Below are positions 60,754 to 64,000 of a stretch of DNA of 64,000 nt, piece by piece. Location of the stretch: NCBI GenBank assembly GCA_029259715.1, contig JAJDEP010000007.1, forward strand, positions 124,001 through 188,000. Reading direction: 5' to 3'. A program made the position numbers and the translations under genes. This DNA is from Planctomycetota bacterium. GTDB taxonomy: Bacteria > Planctomycetota > B15-G4. Numbering within the stretch: the first letter of the stretch is position 1; each line of letters opens with the position of its first letter. A model generated the notes under the pieces. That model had not been told where the DNA came from. It saw nothing but the letters and a program-made list of their open reading frames with translations, and did not search any database.

Positions 60754-61125
60754 ATGGGACGCCGTCTCGGCTTGCTCGTCCTGACCGTCTTGCTCGGTCT
60801 CGGCACCACCGCGTGCTCGGTGCGCATGGGCGACCTCACCGTCGCCTCGCCGCGCCTGGTCAACCTCGACTCAATCGACCTCGACACCCTGCCCACCAAC
60901 CGCCGGGTCGAGGGCGAGGACAAGGTCTGGGTGATCCTGTTCATCCCTCTGGGGTTGCCCCGCCTCGACGAGGCCATCGAGAACGCCCTCGACCGGGGCG
61001 GCGGTGACGTGATGACCGATATCTCGATCCACCGTGAAGCCTGGTGGTTCTTCATCGGCAAGTCGGGGTTCAAGGTCGTGGGCGATGTGGTCGACACGCG
61101 TCAGCGTTCGGGGATCCAGTCATGA
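60754..61125 (+). CDS. Small lipoprotein A of a tandem paralogous pair
   Basis: Lipobox GTTAC; similar to the next ORF; SD-like gggggaagga upstream. Confidence 0.8.
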   Translation: MGRRLGLLVLTVLLGLGTTACSVRMGDLTVASPRLVNLDSIDLDTLPTNRRVEGEDKVWVILFIPLGLPRLDEAIENALDRGGGDVMTDISIHREAWWFFIGKSGFKVVGDVVDTRQRSGIQS

Positions 61126-61484
61126 AGACCCTCAACCTGATCGCCCTGGCCGTCATGCTCGCGCTCACGCCGGCATGCGTCATCAACCACGGTGACTACA
61201 CGGTGCTCTCGAGCAAGCTCGTCGACACCAAGGACTTCGACCTCAGCAAGGCCGAGCGCGCGCGCGGGGTCGTCGGCGAGGACTACGTCGAGATCATCAT
61301 CTTCTTCCCCTTCGGGAAGCTGAATCCCACGGTGGAGGGGGCTCTCGACGCGGCCCTGTCCCAGCACGGCGGTGACCTCATGACGGACGTCACGCTGGAG
61401 TACTTCAGCTGGTACATCCCGCTCATCTACGGGCGGGAGGGCTGGCGGGTGAAGGGCGACGTCGTGAGGACGCGCGAGCGCTAG
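61122..61484 (+). CDS. Small lipoprotein B of a tandem paralogous pair
   Basis: Lipobox LTPAC; ATGA overlap with lipoprotein A; shared GDxTVxSxxLV...VGED and GGDxMTDV motifs. Confidence 0.8.
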   Translation: MKTLNLIALAVMLALTPACVINHGDYTVLSSKLVDTKDFDLSKAERARGVVGEDYVEIIIFFPFGKLNPTVEGALDAALSQHGGDLMTDVTLEYFSWYIPLIYGREGWRVKGDVVRTRER

Positions 61485-62065
61485 GCGGCCGGTAGGTTGT
61501 CGCCCAAACGCACGAGGGCGCGGCTGTGCAGGAGTTGCGCTGCGTTCTCGCTGCGACCGAGTCGTGCGCCGATCTCGCGGAAGGAGAGCTGCTCGAAGTG
61601 GCGCAGCTCGATCGCGGTGCGCAGGTCGTCGGGCAGGCGCTCGATGGCTTCGGCCAGCCGGTGCTGGTCGTCGCGCTGTTCCGCGACCGACGCCGGGGAG
61701 GGCCGCCCCTGATCAGGCGTGGCGCTGCCTGCCAGGGACTCCGAGAATTCGGAGAAGACCCGTTCGCGCTTGCGGCGCACCGCGTCGCGGATGTTGTTGC
61801 GAGCGATCTCCGTCATCCAGCGCAGCAGCTGGGCCTCGCTGCCGACCCGCACCTGGTCGATGTCACGCGCCGCTTCGATCAAGGCGCCCTGGAGGAAGTC
61901 GGCCGACTCGGCCACGCGTCGCGCGGGTTTGCCCATCATGATGCGGATGCGAGCGAGCAGGCGCTCCTGGTAACGCGCAAGCAGCGGGTCGAGGTGGGTG
62001 CGATCGCCGGCGTGGACACGACGCAGCAGCTCGAGACTCTCGGCGAGTTGGGTGTCGTCGCTCAT
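61481..62065 (-). CDS. ECF-like RNA polymerase sigma factor (sigma-70 family)
   Basis: Sigma2-like LLRWMTEIARNNIRDAVRRKRER; sigma4-like RLPDDLRTAIELRHFEQLSFREIGARLGRSENAAQLLHSRALVRL. Confidence 0.88.
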   Translation of the reverse strand: MSDDTQLAESLELLRRVHAGDRTHLDPLLARYQERLLARIRIMMGKPARRVAESADFLQGALIEAARDIDQVRVGSEAQLLRWMTEIARNNIRDAVRRKRERVFSEFSESLAGSATPDQGRPSPASVAEQRDDQHRLAEAIERLPDDLRTAIELRHFEQLSFREIGARLGRSENAAQLLHSRALVRLGDNLPAA

Positions 62066-64000
62066 GGCTTGCTGGGCGTCCACGGAGTCGCGTCCCACCA
62101 GGCGGCGAAACCTCCCGCCGTGGTGCCGAACACCGTCTGGCCATCACGGGAGATGTCGAAGATGCCCGTGTTGGCATCCACTGTCTCGAAACTCAGGACG
62201 CGTTCGCCTGTGTCGACCTCGTAGACGTCGAGGAGCCCGTTGGCCCCGCCGATCAAGCGGGAACCATCGGGTGTGAACAGTCGCGGCGAACTGAGCTTGT
62301 TCTCCCACTCGAAGCGTTCCTCGGACAGGTTCCAGAGCGAGGTCCTGCGCCCCACGATGAGCAGCCGCTTGCCGTCCGGCGAGAAGTGGACCACGCCGCA
62401 CTTGCCCTGGGTCGTCCAACGTCTCAGCTCGCGTCCGGTCACCGCGTCGAGCAGGTAGGCCCGGCGTGCCTCGAAGCCCGCGACTGCTACGAGCGATTCG
62501 TCGGAAGAGACATCCGCCCAGACGATGCGGGCCCCCGGGTACTCGGCGTTCCAGATCGTCGAGCCGGTGCCCACATCGCGGCAGACGACATGATCGGCAT
62601 TGCTCGGGAGGACCATCTTGCGGTCGTCGTCGAAGAAGGCGATGCGGTCGATGCGTCCGCCGGCGGCATGGATCTCCCGCGGCTCGGACAGGTCATCGGC
62701 GGGGTAGATGCGCACACGACCATGGTCTGTGCCCACCGCGATGCGGGTCCCGTCCCGCGTCCACGAAACCGAGAGCAGCTCGTGCTCGCCCGTGACCGAG
62801 TCGAGCACGTCTCCGGTCGCAATGTCGACGATGGCGAGGCGACCATCGAGGGCCACCGTGGCAAGGCGGGTCTGGTCGGGAGAGAGGGCGACGTGGCGCA
62901 CCTGCGTCTGAGACAGTTGGACGCGATTCAGCCGCTCGAAGCGCTCGAGGTCCCACAGCTTGACCTCGGCGATCTGGGCGTCGGCGGTGGTGGATCCGCT
63001 GTGGGATGCCGTGGCGAGCCAGCCCCCATCCGGCGCGTAGGCTGCCGCTGACTGACGGGAGGCGGCCAGTGTGACCGGCCGCTCCCACTGGTCGTCCTCG
63101 CGATACAGGCGCATGAGGCTCCCGGTGCGGACGACGCACTCGCGTCCATCGGGGCGCCACGCGAAAAGATGGCTGTTGTGGATCCCATTCGAGATCGCGA
63201 CGTCTCCGTTGCCATCGCCGAGATCCCGGAGGACGATGGACCCGTCGATGCCCACGGCGAGCCGGCGACCGCCGGGCGCCAGCATCAAGAATCGAAGGTT
63301 CGGCGCCGGCTCGGACAGGTGTGCCAGGCGCGCGCCGGTGCCGTCGTGGACGGAGAGGGTCCAGTCGTCGTGAATGACGACGGCGCGCTCTCCGTCGACC
63401 GACACGGCCTGGAGTGGCCGCTCGAAGCGGAACACGTGTGAGAAGGTGAAGTCGCTGTGGATCGGCGCGGCGGGCATCCCGGGAAGGGGCAAGGGCGGGT
63501 CCGGGAGGCGCTCGCCGGTCTTGAGGTCCCAGGCGCGATTGCCGCCGTCGAGCCCGGACACCTGCAGCGTGCGTCCGTCGGACCACGACAGACCGCTGGT
63601 GCCGAGTTCGATCCATTGCAGGCACTCGGCGCCCTCGCCATCCCAGAGGCCGGCGCGGTTGCCGGAATCGACCGTGACGAGCTTGCCGTCCGGGAGGAAC
63701 ACCACGCTCATGGGACGGTTGCCGACGTTCACCCGGTAGGGCTCGGCGTTGAGGTCGGCGAGCGACCAGACCAGGAGTGAGCCCTGGGCCGTTCCCGCCG
63801 CGAGGCGCGTGCCGTCCGGCGACCATTGCGCCATCAGCACCTCTTCGAACGGCACGACCGGGAGGGACACGTCGCTCTCGTTCAGTCGGCGATGCAGGAA
63901 CGCCCACTCCCAGTTGCGGAATTCGACGGGCGCGCCGGCCAGCCGATCCAGGGCGCGTGAGACGTCGCCGTCCTTGAGTGCCCGCTCGGACATGGCGATG
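62062..64000 (-). CDS. WD40-repeat protein, C-terminal part (probably of a WD40 Ser/Thr protein kinase); 5' end outside window
   Basis: Repeated propeller blades (AQWSPDGTRLAAGTAQGSLLVWSL, VSWTRDGTRIAVGTDHGRVRIY); linker 'FRNWEWAFLHRRLNES' typical of planctomycete kinase-WD40 fusions; frame stays open to the window end. Confidence 0.85.
   Translation of the reverse strand, partial: IAMSERALKDGDVSRALDRLAGAPVEFRNWEWAFLHRRLNESDVSLPVVPFEEVLMAQWSPDGTRLAAGTAQGSLLVWSLADLNAEPYRVNVGNRPMSVVFLPDGKLVTVDSGNRAGLWDGEGAECLQWIELGTSGLSWSDGRTLQVSGLDGGNRAWDLKTGERLPDPPLPLPGMPAAPIHSDFTFSHVFRFERPLQAVSVDGERAVVIHDDWTLSVHDGTGARLAHLSEPAPNLRFLMLAPGGRRLAVGIDGSIVLRDLGDGNGDVAISNGIHNSHLFAWRPDGRECVVRTGSLMRLYREDDQWERPVTLAASRQSAAAYAPDGGWLATASHSGSTTADAQIAEVKLWDLERFERLNRVQLSQTQVRHVALSPDQTRLATVALDGRLAIVDIATGDVLDSVTGEHELLSVSWTRDGTRIAVGTDHGRVRIYPADDLSEPREIHAAGGRIDRIAFFDDDRKMVLPSNADHVVCRDVGTGSTIWNAEYPGARIVWADVSSDESLVAVAGFEARRAYLLDAVTGRELRRWTTQGKCGVVHFSPDGKRLLIVGRRTSLWNLSEERFEWENKLSSPRLFTPDGSRLIGGANGLLDVYEVDTGERVLSFETVDANTGIFDISRDGQTVFGTTAGGFAAWWDATPWTPSKP

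Overview
A high-GC bacterial chromosomal segment (about 64 kb, densely coding, almost gap-free) that reads as core genome, not a mobile island. I recognised no rRNA, tRNA, CRISPR array, transposase, integrase or phage gene. The lineage is inferred, not proven, to be a Planctomycetota-like bacterium. The reasons are Ser/Thr-kinase-type WD40 protein coupled to an ECF-like sigma factor, secreted beta-helix, VCBS and BNR-repeat proteins, and C-termini of the '...LQYWIDDPAAPFGFAASNAVRGLVP' type. Main blocks: kdsB-pyrG-DUF1844-GT4 operon; LysM-anmK; mtnP; polyprenol-phosphate glycosyltransferases with GT39 and YfhO proteins; orphan GspK-like protein; aroF-tpiA-secG-pyrE-yicC-gmk-rpoZ operon; ftsK; sulfatase-like/adenylate cyclase pair; rimO-pgsA-pgpA; SpoIIE-type phosphatase; mazG-like, priA and ogt; tandem paralogous lipoproteins; ECF sigma/WD40. 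The most interesting signals are: (1) a recurrent TANNNT -10-like hexamer placed 6-7 nt before start codons that lack a Shine-Dalgarno, suggesting widespread leaderless transcription; (2) a 42-aa membrane peptide ending in CDCAACGGGCCPCCCC next to a second secreted Cys-rich protein; (3) a 26-bp perfect inverted repeat in an intergenic gap; (4) compact gene junctions in which stop codons are embedded in shared hairpins or a shared CTAG.
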